From Terriglobia bacterium (GTDB taxonomy: Bacteria; Acidobacteriota; Terriglobia; Acidiferrales; UBA7541): a DNA stretch of 60,212 nt. A model generated the notes under the pieces. That model was not told the DNA's origin and searched no databases. It saw only the letters and a list, made by a program, of their open reading frames with translations. The stretch covers positions 1 to 60,212 of the forward strand of contig JAIQFB010000030.1 in assembly GCA_020073485.1 (NCBI GenBank), written 5' to 3'. Below, in pieces: positions 45,499 to 54,288 of the stretch (position 1 is the first letter of the stretch; each line of letters begins with the position of its first letter). The position numbers and the translations under genes are program-made.

Positions 45499-46502
45499 TA
45501 ATCCGCCTCGCTCAGAGTTCCGGCAATCACCGGCAAAACGCGCCCGTCGTCCCGCCGCACGCGCAGCAGGCCTCCCGGTTCCAGCCCGTCGGTCGTGCCC
45601 GTATAAGTCTCCGCGGCCGATTCAATACGTACGCGCTTGCCCCGCGCAAAACTGGAAACTTCGCAAAAGCGCGCCACAATCGCTTCCGGGCCTTCGTTCA
45701 GGAACCGATTGTAGTAGGAGTCCAGGTGCCGCAGCAACCGCGCCACGATTTCCACGCGCGAATGTGTGCGCCCGGTTTCGATCCGCAGCGACGTCGCGAT
45801 CGACGACAGTGCCTCGGGAACCCGCTCGTGATTCACGTTGATCCCGATTCCCACCGCCACAAAATGAATCCGATCCTGCTCCGCGTTCATCTCCGTCAGG
45901 ATGCCGCAGAATTTTTTCCTCCCGAACAGCAAATCGTTCGGCCAGCGCAGGTCGGGCGTGATCCCGGTCTCCTCGATAATTGCCTCGCGCACCGCCAGCC
46001 CCGCCACCAGCGTGATCAGCGGCGCTTGCTGCGGTGCGATCGGCGGTCGCAGCAGCACGGTCATATAAATCCCGTTCGTCTTTTCCGAGTGCCACGGGTG
46101 CCCCGCGCGCCCGCGCCCCGCCGTCTGTTCCTCGGCGATCACAATGGCGCCGTGCGGCTCCCCTTGCTCGCCCAGCGTCATCGCCACCGAATTGGTCGAA
46201 TCGGTCTTGAAAAAATGATGAATCCGTTTTCCGAACGGCCCCGCCGGCAACCGCTTGCGCAGAATTTTGGGAGCCAGGATATCCGGCACGCGCTCGATCT
46301 GATAACCGGACCCGGCATGTCCCTTCACGTGGACCCCAAGCCCGCGCAGCTTGTCGATCCACCGCCACACCGTCGACCGCGTAACCCCGATCTCCCGCGC
46401 AATCTTCGCCCCGCTGATGACGATCATGGCGTTGTCCGCAAGCAGCGCCAGCAGCGCGTCAATGCGCCGGTCGGTCGTCCCGGAAAGAGTGGGTTGCTTC
46501 AT
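45498..46502 (-). CDS. birA: Biotin--[acetyl-CoA-carboxylase] ligase with N-terminal HTH (BirA)
   Basis: A 334-aa bifunctional protein. The N-terminal winged helix (about 10-70, [20 protein letters not shown]) suggests it also represses biotin genes. The ligase domain has the biotinyl-AMP loop [37 protein letters not shown] with the catalytic Lys, and [14 protein letters not shown]-terminal SH3-like domain ends [18 protein letters not shown] 46502 (MKQPTLSG) is chosen; a longer frame upstream runs into a repeat. Biotin operator sites could not be identified here. Confidence 0.93.
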   Translation of the reverse strand: MKQPTLSGTTDRRIDALLALLADNAMIVISGAKIAREIGVTRSTVWRWIDKLRGLGVHVKGHAGSGYQIERVPDILAPKILRKRLPAGPFGKRIHHFFKTDSTNSVAMTLGEQGEPHGAIVIAEEQTAGRGRAGHPWHSEKTNGIYMTVLLRPPIAPQQAPLITLVAGLAVREAIIEETGITPDLRWPNDLLFGRKKFCGILTEMNAEQDRIHFVAVGIGINVNHERVPEALSSIATSLRIETGRTHSRVEIVARLLRHLDSYYNRFLNEGPEAIVARFCEVSSFARGKRVRIESAAETYTGTTDGLEPGGLLRVRRDDGRVLPVIAGTLSEAD

Positions 46503-46580
46503 GAAGGCTCGGAAATATTTCGGCGACGGTGCTCCTCTTCCGCCGATTTCCGGTTGTCGGTTGCAGCCGGACGTGTCTTT

Positions 46581-46655
46581 GTGGCACAGGCTTGAGCCTG
46601 TGCGGTTTTGGTTTTCTGCACGCGGCCATCGCGCAGGCCCAAGCCTGTGCCACCA
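46581..46655. repeat. Paired inverted repeat, family C, copy 3
   Basis: GTGGCACAGGCTTGAGCCTG at the left and CAGGCCCAAGCCTGTGCCAC at the right, spacer about 35 nt. It lies between the valS stop and the birA start on the same strand, so it could limit readthrough from valS. Confidence 0.8.
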
Positions 46656-46685
46656 AAACGCGCGCCTCAAAGCTAGAATTGCGTT

Positions 46686-49403
46686 TTAGGCCGAAGTGCC
46701 CGAACTTTTGTCGAGCTGTGCGAGTCGCTCTTTTAGTTTCTCGTACTCCGCCTGGCGTTCGGCAATCGTCGTTTCCAGTCCCTTGACGATGTGCTCGGGC
46801 GCGCGGCTGCGAAACGTCTGGTCCTCGTAACGCTGCCGGTTGGAAGCGATATTCTTCGCGAGCTGCTCAAACTCCTTTTTCAACCGCGCGATTTCCGCCG
46901 GAACGTCAACGGCCGATTCATACCCGATGAATAGCTCGAAATCCTTGGTGGACCGGATATTGCCCTTGGTCGAATCGAACGGCGGCTTGGTGAACGAAAG
47001 GGAAGAGAGATTAGCCAGGCGCAGAATTGTATCGAGGCTATTTTCGACCGCGGATTGCACCGCCGGCGACGCCGGCGCGAGTTGCGCCGGTGGTTTTGTC
47101 TTCTGGTCGAGCTTCATTTCCGCGCGCAGGTTGCGCGCCGCGGTAATGATTTCCTGCAGCAGCGCGATTTGTTCCTCCGCCCGGGCATCGATTCGTTCGG
47201 CGTGCGGCTCCGGAAAACGGTCCAGCGCGATCGAACGCGCCCCCGCCTTTTGCGGCAACTGGTGCCACAGCTCTTCCGTGATAAACGGCATGAACGGATG
47301 CAGCAGCCGCAGCGCGCTTTCGAACGCCGCGAACAGGTTTTTCCATGTCGCCGTCGCCTTCGCGCGGTCGCCCGAAGTCAGCTCGGGCTTCACCCACTCG
47401 ATATACCAGTCGCAAAAATCGCCCCAGAAGAAATGGTAGACGACGTGAGCCGCCTCATGAAACCGGAAGTGCTCGAGAGCGTCGTTGACCTGCGCGGTCG
47501 CGCGCGTCAGCCGCGAAAAAATCCAGCGGTCCACCAGCGCCACCTCGCCATTCACCGCAAACGGCGCGGCGGAGCGCACGTCCGGAGATGCCAGAGCCTC
47601 CAGCGTCTCCCCGCCCGACGTCTCATACTTATCCAGATTCATGAACACGAACCGTGCCGCATTCCAAATCTTGTTGGCAAACGCGCGATAGCTCAGAATG
47701 CGCTCTTCGGACAGAACAATATCGGTTCCCGGCGCCGCCATGCTGGCGAGCGTAAACCGCATCGCGTCCGTGCCGAATTTTTCGTTCAGCATCACGGGAT
47801 CGATGCCCGTCCCCTTGGACTTGGACATCTTCTGCCCCTCGGCATTGCGCACCAGCGAATGCAGACACACCTGCCGGAAGGGAACCTGTCCGGTAAATTT
47901 CAGCCCCATCATGATCATGCGCGAAACCCAGAAAAATAAAATGTCGTACCCGGTGATCAGCAGGCTCGTCGGGTAGTATTTCTTGTAATCCGCCGTCTCG
48001 TCCGGCCACCCCATGGTCGAAAACGGCCACAGCGCCGAACTGAACCAGGTTTCCAGCACGTCTGGGTCTTGCCGCAGTTTGTCCGACCCGCACTTCGTGC
48101 ACTTCTCCGGAGTTTGCCGCGCGACGATAATTTCCTTACACCCATCGCAGTACCACGCCGGAATCCGATGCCCCCACCACAGTTGCCGAGAGATGCACCA
48201 GTCGCGGATGTTGCGCATCCACTCGAAATATTCGGTGCGCCGGTTTTCCGGCACGATCTCCACGTCGCCGCGCTCGACGGCCGCGATGGCCGGCTCGGCC
48301 AGCGGCTTCATCTTCACAAACCATTGCGTCGAGGCTCTCGGCTCGATGATCGTGCCGCAGCGGTCGCAAGTCCCCACCGCGTGCATATGGTCCACAATTT
48401 TTTCCAGAAACCCGCCCGCCTCCAGGTCCGCAACAACGCGCTTGCGCGCTTCAAACCGGTCCAGGCCCGCATACGGCCCCGCCGCCGCGCTCATCTTCGC
48501 GTCATCGGTCATCACATCAATTTCGGGCAGGTTGTGGCGCCGTCCGATCTCGAAGTCGTTCGGGTCATGCGCCGGGGTGACCTTCACCGCGCCGGTCCCG
48601 AACTCGCGGTCCACCACGAAATCATCCACGACGGGAATCTCGCGATTCATCAGCGGCAAAAGAAGCATCTTGCCGATCAAATGCTGGTAGCGCGGATCGC
48701 TCGGGTGCACGGCCACGGCCGTATCGCCCAACATCGTTTCCGGCCGCGTGGTGGCCACGATCACGGTTTCATTCGAGCCCACCACCGGATAGCGCACGTG
48801 CCAGAGATGCCCCTGCCGCTCTTCGTGCACGGTTTCCAGATCGCTGATCGCCGTGCGGCATTGCGGGCACCAGTTCACGATGTAATGCCCGCGATAAATC
48901 AGCCCGTCTTCATACAACCGCACGAAAACTTCAGTCACCGCGCGCGACAATTCCGGCGATAGCGTGAACCGTTCGCGCGTCCAGTCGCAGCTTTCGCCCA
49001 GCTGCAGCATCTGCCGCGTAATCGTCCCGCCCGACTCTTCCTTCCACGCCCAGACCTTCTTTTCAAATGCGTCTCGTCCCAGGTCGCGGTAGCTGATTCC
49101 CTGCGCAGCCAGCTGGCGCACCACCACGCGCTGCGTCGAAATTCCCGCGTGATCGGTCCCTGGCAGGTACAGCGTGTTAAAACCCTGCATGCGCCGCCAC
49201 CGCGTCAGGATATCGATCTCCGTATGATCGAGCATGTGCCCGATGTGCAGCGATCCGGTGACATTCGGAGGCGGAATCACAATGGAAAACACCGGTCCCG
49301 GCGCGTTCACGTCCGCGCGAAACAGGTTTTCCTCCGCCCAGAATTTCGCCCAGCGCTGCTCGATCTGTTGCGGCTCGTAACCCTTGGGAATTTCTCTCGC
49401 CAT
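46686..49403 (-). CDS. valS: Valyl-tRNA synthetase
   Basis: A 905-aa class I aminoacyl-tRNA synthetase charging tRNA-Val. The HIGH motif lies in GSLHIGHML, the editing (CP1) domain includes TTRPETMLGDTAVAVHP and DDFVV, and KMSKS is in GQKMSKSKGTG. The anticodon-binding domain and a C-terminal coiled-coil arm (about 840-900) complete the bacterial ValRS layout. CxxC zinc-like pairs (CPQC, CDRC, CDGC, CTKC) are visible in the insertion. ATG 49403 (MAREIPKGYE) with GGAG upstream is chosen; ATG 49418 and a much longer frame are alternatives. Confidence 0.96.
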   Translation of the reverse strand: MAREIPKGYEPQQIEQRWAKFWAEENLFRADVNAPGPVFSIVIPPPNVTGSLHIGHMLDHTEIDILTRWRRMQGFNTLYLPGTDHAGISTQRVVVRQLAAQGISYRDLGRDAFEKKVWAWKEESGGTITRQMLQLGESCDWTRERFTLSPELSRAVTEVFVRLYEDGLIYRGHYIVNWCPQCRTAISDLETVHEERQGHLWHVRYPVVGSNETVIVATTRPETMLGDTAVAVHPSDPRYQHLIGKMLLLPLMNREIPVVDDFVVDREFGTGAVKVTPAHDPNDFEIGRRHNLPEIDVMTDDAKMSAAAGPYAGLDRFEARKRVVADLEAGGFLEKIVDHMHAVGTCDRCGTIIEPRASTQWFVKMKPLAEPAIAAVERGDVEIVPENRRTEYFEWMRNIRDWCISRQLWWGHRIPAWYCDGCKEIIVARQTPEKCTKCGSDKLRQDPDVLETWFSSALWPFSTMGWPDETADYKKYYPTSLLITGYDILFFWVSRMIMMGLKFTGQVPFRQVCLHSLVRNAEGQKMSKSKGTGIDPVMLNEKFGTDAMRFTLASMAAPGTDIVLSEERILSYRAFANKIWNAARFVFMNLDKYETSGGETLEALASPDVRSAAPFAVNGEVALVDRWIFSRLTRATAQVNDALEHFRFHEAAHVVYHFFWGDFCDWYIEWVKPELTSGDRAKATATWKNLFAAFESALRLLHPFMPFITEELWHQLPQKAGARSIALDRFPEPHAERIDARAEEQIALLQEIITAARNLRAEMKLDQKTKPPAQLAPASPAVQSAVENSLDTILRLANLSSLSFTKPPFDSTKGNIRSTKDFELFIGYESAVDVPAEIARLKKEFEQLAKNIASNRQRYEDQTFRSRAPEHIVKGLETTIAERQAEYEKLKERLAQLDKSSGTSA

Positions 49404-49704
49404 GTTCTCCGGACCCATTTCCGATTGGCTGCAAAGCGCAGCCTTCGCGCATTCATGGAATGAATTACTATACGGACGCAGGCACGGACGGTCAAATGCC
49501 GCCCCGCCTGCCCTGAAATATTCACCGCTGGGGACATTGGGGTCTGACGGCAGGATACGCGCCCCCGGGGCGCGGCTCAAGGTAGCACAGGCACTCCTGC
49601 CTGTGCGGTTTTTGCGATCCTTGTTGGATTGGAATTCTAATTACGGTCTACAAACCCGCACAGGCAAGAGTGCCCGTGCTCCAAACACCCACTCCCACGT
49701 CATT
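49404..49704. other. Intergenic region between the receiver gene and valS
   Basis: About 300 nt, holding family C copy 4 (49581-49681) and the valS promoter region. A T-box-type leader is not apparent. Frames here are extensions of valS or repeat translations. Confidence 0.5.
49581..49681. repeat. Paired inverted repeat, family C, diverged copy 4
   Basis: GGTAGCACAGGCACTCCTGCCTGTGCGG at the left pairs with CCGCACAGGCAAGAGTGCCCGTGCT at the right, with a longer spacer of about 50 nt. The core resembles copy 5 (ACTCTTG) rather than copies 1-3 (CTTCAGC). Confidence 0.7.
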
Positions 49705-51483
49705 TCACTGTTTTTTAATTTCCCGGTGCACAAGCGCTTCCACGATAGGCCGCAGAAATTCCTTCGTAATGATCTCGACGACCTGCGGCCGCATCTTGTC
49801 CAACACCTTCTGCACGACAGCTTCCACCAAAGCGGGATCCGGCGAAGAAGGCTTTGCCGGCGCGGCGGGAGCCGCAGGAGCCGACTGCAAATTCTTGGGC
49901 GCACCCGGTTCCAATGCCGGCTGTGCGCTCGATGCCGGCGCAACCGGCTCCGCGGCCGTTTTTGGCGCGGCCGGCACAACGCTCGATGCTGGCGAAACTT
50001 TTGCAGTGCCCGGCCCGTTTGCCGCCGCCTCAGCCGCCGGCCCCGATGCAACAGGCCGCCCGGCCTTCTCCGCGGCATCCAGCTCCGCGTCGGCCGCGCT
50101 GTGGCTGGCATGAAGCATGGCCGCCAGGTCCTCCCAATCGTGCTTGGGAATCGACCGGGCCGTGTCTTCGATATTTTGTTTGACGACGATTTGCTCGGGG
50201 ACGCTTTGCGGCACCGCGTTCGTCACCGCTGGCGGAAGTGAAGGCTGCGTCTTGCTTGCCTCAGGCGTAGTATCCGGCTCCGTCGCCTTGCTGGAGATTG
50301 TTTCCGCTGGCTGCACCGTGACCACGACCGGGACAGAGGCCGGGATCTCTGCCTTCTCGGTCACCACCTCCGGCACGATCACCGCGGGCGAAAGAAATTC
50401 CGGCGTTGCGGCCGGTTCGAGATCGATAGATTCCTGCGCATCCGGAATTTGCTCGTCCCATCCGGGCGTGGGATCCGCTGGTTCCTCTAATTGTGGAGGA
50501 GGAGCCGTAGCCATCCACTCGATCGGATTGGCGGCAAGCTCTTCGGCCTTCCCGGGCTGCACCGTCAGGGCCGCTTGCGATGCCTGGTCCAGTAAAATGG
50601 ATCCGGACTCGACAACGCTCGAGGAGGGTTCTTCCTGCCCGTCGCGCACCAGTTCCAGCGGTTCGATGGGCTGCAGCAGCGCGGCTTCCTCGTGGTGGGA
50701 AATGGTATTTTCCACTGGAGTCCAGTTGTGCATGTCCAGGCTTGCGGAGTCGCCTTCTTCCTGCGCCGCTTCGGGTTCCGCTTCGGGAGAATCGTTGCGC
50801 CAGAAGATCGGGTCGCCGAGTGTGGCATCGCGCTGGCTGGTCAAAATCTGATCGTTGTCGACCGGCTCGATCAACTCGGTGGCCGGAGCCGTGGAATCGC
50901 GCTCGGGCGTATCCAGAAGCTGCCCAAAAGCGACCGGCCGCTCGCCGTCCTCAAACGCCGAACTGCTGATGGGCCGGACCGGCTCAAGTTCCATGGGTTC
51001 TTCCGAAGTCTGCGCCTCGGGCAAGGGAGCTTCAGTCACGGCAAATGTTTCGGATTTTGCAACGGCGGCAACCGCGGGCTTGGATGCCGACACCGCGACC
51101 AGGCGGTCGCCCATCGTGCGGTCCAGAAGAGACTTGATCATGGCGATCAGCGGGTCGGGCGGCACGAACGGTTTTTTCAATATTCCGTCGGCGCCCACGC
51201 GTTGCGCCTCGCGTTCATCCAGCGGATCGAACGCTCCCACTAGCAGCACCACGGGGATTTGCTTGAATCTCGAATCTTTTTTGACGTACTCGCACACTTC
51301 GTAGCCATTGCGCACGGGCATGAAAATATCCGCCAGCACCAGATCCGGCGTCAGTTCGCCCAGTTTGCGCACGGCCGCTTCTCCGTTGCTCACCGAGACC
51401 ACTTCCACACCAAGTTCCGCCAGCGCGAGCGCCACCGTCTTCTGGACGTTGCTATTATCGTCGGCTACTAAAATCTTTGCCAC
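49705..51483 (-). CDS. Response regulator receiver protein with long disordered region and conserved-looking helical tail
   Basis: A 592-aa protein starting at GTG 51483 (GGAGG upstream). Residues 1-120 are a CheY-like receiver: acidic pair D8-D9, phospho-acceptor D52 in LVLADIFMP, and Lys in GILKKPF. Residues 130-540 are low complexity, rich in Pro, Ala, Glu and Ser, and contain no known output domain. The last ~45 residues form amphipathic helices (LVEAVVQKVLDKMRPQVVEI and VEALVHREIKKQ). This tail resembles those of large receiver proteins of deltaproteobacteria and, loosely, the C-terminal helices of polar organiser PopZ; that likeness is from memory. A role in motility or cell polarity is possible. 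Confidence 0.82.
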   Translation of the reverse strand: MAKILVADDNSNVQKTVALALAELGVEVVSVSNGEAAVRKLGELTPDLVLADIFMPVRNGYEVCEYVKKDSRFKQIPVVLLVGAFDPLDEREAQRVGADGILKKPFVPPDPLIAMIKSLLDRTMGDRLVAVSASKPAVAAVAKSETFAVTEAPLPEAQTSEEPMELEPVRPISSSAFEDGERPVAFGQLLDTPERDSTAPATELIEPVDNDQILTSQRDATLGDPIFWRNDSPEAEPEAAQEEGDSASLDMHNWTPVENTISHHEEAALLQPIEPLELVRDGQEEPSSSVVESGSILLDQASQAALTVQPGKAEELAANPIEWMATAPPPQLEEPADPTPGWDEQIPDAQESIDLEPAATPEFLSPAVIVPEVVTEKAEIPASVPVVVTVQPAETISSKATEPDTTPEASKTQPSLPPAVTNAVPQSVPEQIVVKQNIEDTARSIPKHDWEDLAAMLHASHSAADAELDAAEKAGRPVASGPAAEAAANGPGTAKVSPASSVVPAAPKTAAEPVAPASSAQPALEPGAPKNLQSAPAAPAAPAKPSSPDPALVEAVVQKVLDKMRPQVVEIITKEFLRPIVEALVHREIKKQ

Positions 51484-51772
51484 GTCACGTCCTCCGAATT
51501 TCCCCTGGGATAGGATTGCCCGCGTGCTCTTCTCGATCACGCAGTCGGGGCGTTTCGCGTAAAAAACCTGAGCCCGTTTCTTTTACCCGCCGGCTGACAC
51601 GCTTCAACAATAGCGTTCAGCGCAAACGTAGAGCCGCCATCTGGTTACAACGTTTTGCAGGGACACAATCGCCCTCTGCTATTCGTAACATCCGGATGTA
51701 GATGAGTCAATAAAGACTGGGCGCCGGTGTGTCGGAAGGGACTAGGTTGCCCTTTCGTACAGGTTCCGGGTT

Positions 51773-51845
51773 TGTAGCGCCCTCCTTCAGGCGGGCATCT
51801 GCTTCATTCAAAAGTGCCATTCCGCCGCGGCGTACAGGCGCTACA
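51773..51845. repeat. Inverted repeat, family D, copy 2
   Basis: TGTAGCGCCCTCCTTCAGGC at the left and GGCGTACAGGCGCTACA at the right are partly complementary, with a spacer of about 30 nt. The internal TTCAGGCGGGCAT segment matches copy 1 at 25745-25860. Confidence 0.65.
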
Positions 51846-51940
51846 TTTGCTCGTCGATATCTAGCACCCATCCCATGCATGCCGTGAACGGGTCGAAACA
51901 AAACTTTCAAATCTCCCAAAGCTCATCCAAGACGCGATCT

Positions 51941-52100
51941 GCCGGCGCTGTAAGCGCCGGAGGTGACTAGCCCAGGGCAGCGCCCTGAGTCATGGCACCC
52001 ACCCGTAGCAGCGCGCCCTGAAGAGGCGCGAGGATCCCCCGTTCAGGGCGGACTTAAGAGTTATAGCCACGATACCCGGGGTGTTGCCCCGGGCTGGTCG
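51941..52100. repeat. Dispersed three-hairpin repeat, family E, copy 2
   Basis: GCCGGCGCTGTAAGCGCCGG, GGAGGTGACTAG, CCCAGGGCAGCGCCCTGAG, then a GCGCGCCCTGAAGAGGCGC hairpin, matching copy 1 (26949-27040) in order. A further CCCGGGGTGTTGCCCCGGG hairpin at about 52076-52093 extends it. Confidence 0.75.
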
Positions 52101-52204
52101 CATTCGCGCCGATGCCGCGACGCAATTCCGCCGTTCTATAGCGGAAGACCTATAGCCAAACGATTTATGAAATAGCTTCTCGGGTTACTTGGACTCGGGA
52201 CAGG

Positions 52205-53455
52205 CTAGAAGGGAATTACTTTGTGGATGCCCTTCTTTTTCTTGCTGGTGGATTCCTGGCTCTTATCGGCGGGTGGCGCCGGGGTTGCCGCAGCCGGGGC
52301 GGCGTCGGCAGGAGCAGGAGCCGCATCCGCTGGCGCCTGATCCGTCGCTGGTGCCGTATCGGAGGCATTCCCGGCTGGTGTCTGGCTGGCCAACGAATTT
52401 GCGCTGCCGGGCGTAATGGTTTCAACCGTCGCCGTGTTTTCCCCGCCTCCCACGCTCATCCCCGCCGGCGTCTGCTGCGGTCCGAAACTCAACGTTTCAT
52501 CGCCCGACTCGCTGGCCGGAGTCATCGTGGGAGCGCCCGCATGTGCCGCCGAGGAAATATCTGGCCGCGTTTTCAGAAAACTGGTGGACCTGGTTATGAT
52601 TCCGGGCCGCGCACTTGCCGCATCGGCTTCGTCTTTTTGCATGCGCGCGACCGCCGCCGGATCGGCCGGAGGAATGGGCACGCCGAATTTGGTCAGCTTG
52701 TTTTTCGAGTCCGCGACCAGGTGCGACAGCGGATAATCCTTCACGATCCGGCTGTAATACCGCGCGGCGATTTCGTTGTGTTCCGACTTCTCGTAAATCT
52801 GCCCCAGCATCCAGTTCGCTTCGTCGGCCTGGCTGTAGAGCGGATAGCGGTTGGTCAATTCAATCAGGCGCGCGCCGGCCGCCTTATAGCTCTCGCGGAT
52901 AAAATAAAAGCGCGCCACCAGGAAATTTCCCTCCGCCAGCACTTCCTGCGTCTCGCGCAGCCGCTGCTCGGCCACCGGGCGCAGCGTGCTGTTGGGATAT
53001 TTTTCCAGAAAAGTTTGGAATTCCGCTTCGGCCTGCACGGCCTCGGCATGGTCGCGGTCCGGCTTTTCCATCTGCCGGTAATGCGCCATCGCGATTTGCA
53101 TTTGCGCGTATGCGGCTTCGTCCAGGAAGGGGAAGAACGTCCGGAAGTCCGAATATTCCACGATGGATTGCTTCAGCCCCGCGGTCCCGCCTTCCTTGTA
53201 ATAGGAATCCGCGATGGCTAGTTTCGCCTTGGCCAGGTATTCGCTGTCCGGATATGTATTGATGAGGGTTTGCAGGGCCAGCCGCCCGACCCCGTACCGC
53301 CCGTGCTTCAAGTCGTCGACCGCTTTTGTGTACAGCACCTTGTCGGGTTCGGCCGAAGTGCCCGTGGGCGGCGCCGTGTTTTTCTTCCCCAGGCAGCCAC
53401 CCAATAAGGATGCCGCCACCATCAGGACCCAGACTGCGCGGCGTTGTCTCAACAA
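52205..53455 (-). CDS. bamD: Outer-membrane assembly lipoprotein BamD-like
   Basis: A 416-aa lipoprotein of the BAM complex, which inserts beta-barrel proteins. The signal ends in a lipobox LLGGC with C21. TPR repeats (about 38-260) include YTKAVDDLKHGRYGVGRLAL and the BamD pattern Y..F....P. The last ~130 residues are a Pro/Ala/Thr-rich disordered tail ending KKKKGIHKVIPF, longer than in E. coli BamD (about 245 aa). The start codon is TTG 53455 with GAGGA upstream; no ATG lies before the signal. It is 7 nt downstream of rpe. Confidence 0.88.
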   Translation of the reverse strand: MLRQRRAVWVLMVAASLLGGCLGKKNTAPPTGTSAEPDKVLYTKAVDDLKHGRYGVGRLALQTLINTYPDSEYLAKAKLAIADSYYKEGGTAGLKQSIVEYSDFRTFFPFLDEAAYAQMQIAMAHYRQMEKPDRDHAEAVQAEAEFQTFLEKYPNSTLRPVAEQRLRETQEVLAEGNFLVARFYFIRESYKAAGARLIELTNRYPLYSQADEANWMLGQIYEKSEHNEIAARYYSRIVKDYPLSHLVADSKNKLTKFGVPIPPADPAAVARMQKDEADAASARPGIITRSTSFLKTRPDISSAAHAGAPTMTPASESGDETLSFGPQQTPAGMSVGGGENTATVETITPGSANSLASQTPAGNASDTAPATDQAPADAAPAPADAAPAAATPAPPADKSQESTSKKKKGIHKVIPF

Positions 53456-53462
53456 GTTTTCC

Positions 53463-54146
53463 TCATGCCTTTTGTGCCAGCGCTCCTCCGGCCAGATTCT
53501 TCAGCGACCGGACTGCTTCGGCAATATCGGGGGTATGGAATATAGATGTCCCGGCGACCAGAATTTCCGCGCCCGCTCGGACCAGTTCCGCCACGTTATC
53601 CGGACCGACTCCCCCATCCACCTCGATCCGGAAGCTATGATTATAGCTCTCACGAATTCCTTTTAGCTCACGAATTTTCCCCAGCGCCCCGCGAATAAAT
53701 TTCTGCCCGCCGAATCCCGGGTTCACCGACATCACCAGCACGTGATCCACGATCCCCAAAACTTCCGAAAGCGCCGCCACCGGCGTCGCCGGATTGATCA
53801 CCGCTCCCGGCTTGCACCCGTGTTCCCGGATCAGGGAAAGCGCGCGATCCAGATTCGGCGTCGCTTCCTGATGCACCGAAATCATGTCCGCACCCGCCTC
53901 GGCAAACGCTGGAATGTACTGCTCCGGGCTTTCAATCATCAGATGCACGTCCAGGGGCATGCGGGTTGCCTTGCGCAGCGAAGCCACCACCGGCACGCCG
54001 ATCGAAATGTTGGGCACAAAATGCCCGTCCATCACGTCGACATGCAGCAACTCCGCCCCGCCGCGTTCAACGGCGGCGATTCCTTCTCCCAGTAATGCGA
54101 AGTTTGCGGCCAGAATGGAAGGAGCGATTTCTACGGGAAAAGTCAC
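53463..54146 (-). CDS. rpe: Ribulose-phosphate 3-epimerase
   Basis: A 227-aa TIM-barrel enzyme interconverting ribulose-5-phosphate and xylulose-5-phosphate. Seen motifs: IAPSILAANFALL at the N-terminus, LLHVDVMDGHFVPN with metal and catalytic Asp, LDVHLMIESP, LVMSVNPGFGGQKF, and IEVDGGVGPDN with the second catalytic Asp. Length is normal for the family. It lies between the PASTA gene and bamD. Confidence 0.96.
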   Translation of the reverse strand: MTFPVEIAPSILAANFALLGEGIAAVERGGAELLHVDVMDGHFVPNISIGVPVVASLRKATRMPLDVHLMIESPEQYIPAFAEAGADMISVHQEATPNLDRALSLIREHGCKPGAVINPATPVAALSEVLGIVDHVLVMSVNPGFGGQKFIRGALGKIRELKGIRESYNHSFRIEVDGGVGPDNVAELVRAGAEILVAGTSIFHTPDIAEAVRSLKNLAGGALAQKA

Positions 54147-54211
54147 GTGATCTCCGCGGGTATCTTACCAGAATCGAGCACAGCGGTGCAGCGTATCAGA
54201 ACGCGGCTTTT

Positions 54212-54288
54212 AGTAGGACAGACACTCTTGTCTGTCCGTTCATGTTGTAGCGATGCCGAACCGGACAGACAAGAGTGTCTGTCCTACT
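54212..54288. repeat. 27-bp perfect inverted repeat (family C-like, copy 5) overlapping the PASTA stop codon
   Basis: The left arm 54212-54238 (AGTAGGACAGACACTCTTGT then CTGTCCG) and right arm 54262-54288 are exact complements, with a 23-nt spacer. The right arm covers the TAG stop of the PASTA gene (54284-54286). On the minus strand it would form a very stable RNA stem just at and after the stop. Confidence 0.9.

Larger units (their letters stand above)
51484..52204. other. Large repeat-rich intergenic region
   Basis: A 720-nt gap between bamD and the receiver gene. It contains a family D inverted repeat (51773-51845) and a family E three-hairpin repeat (51941-52100). No gene is supported; frames at 51477-51919 and 51963-52175 overlap repeats or lack ribosome sites. 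The receiver gene's promoter should lie within about 51484-51720. Confidence 0.6.

Noticed and set aside
51707-52175. Short frames in the bamD upstream gap
   Set aside because: They lie over family D and E repeats and lack ribosome sites.
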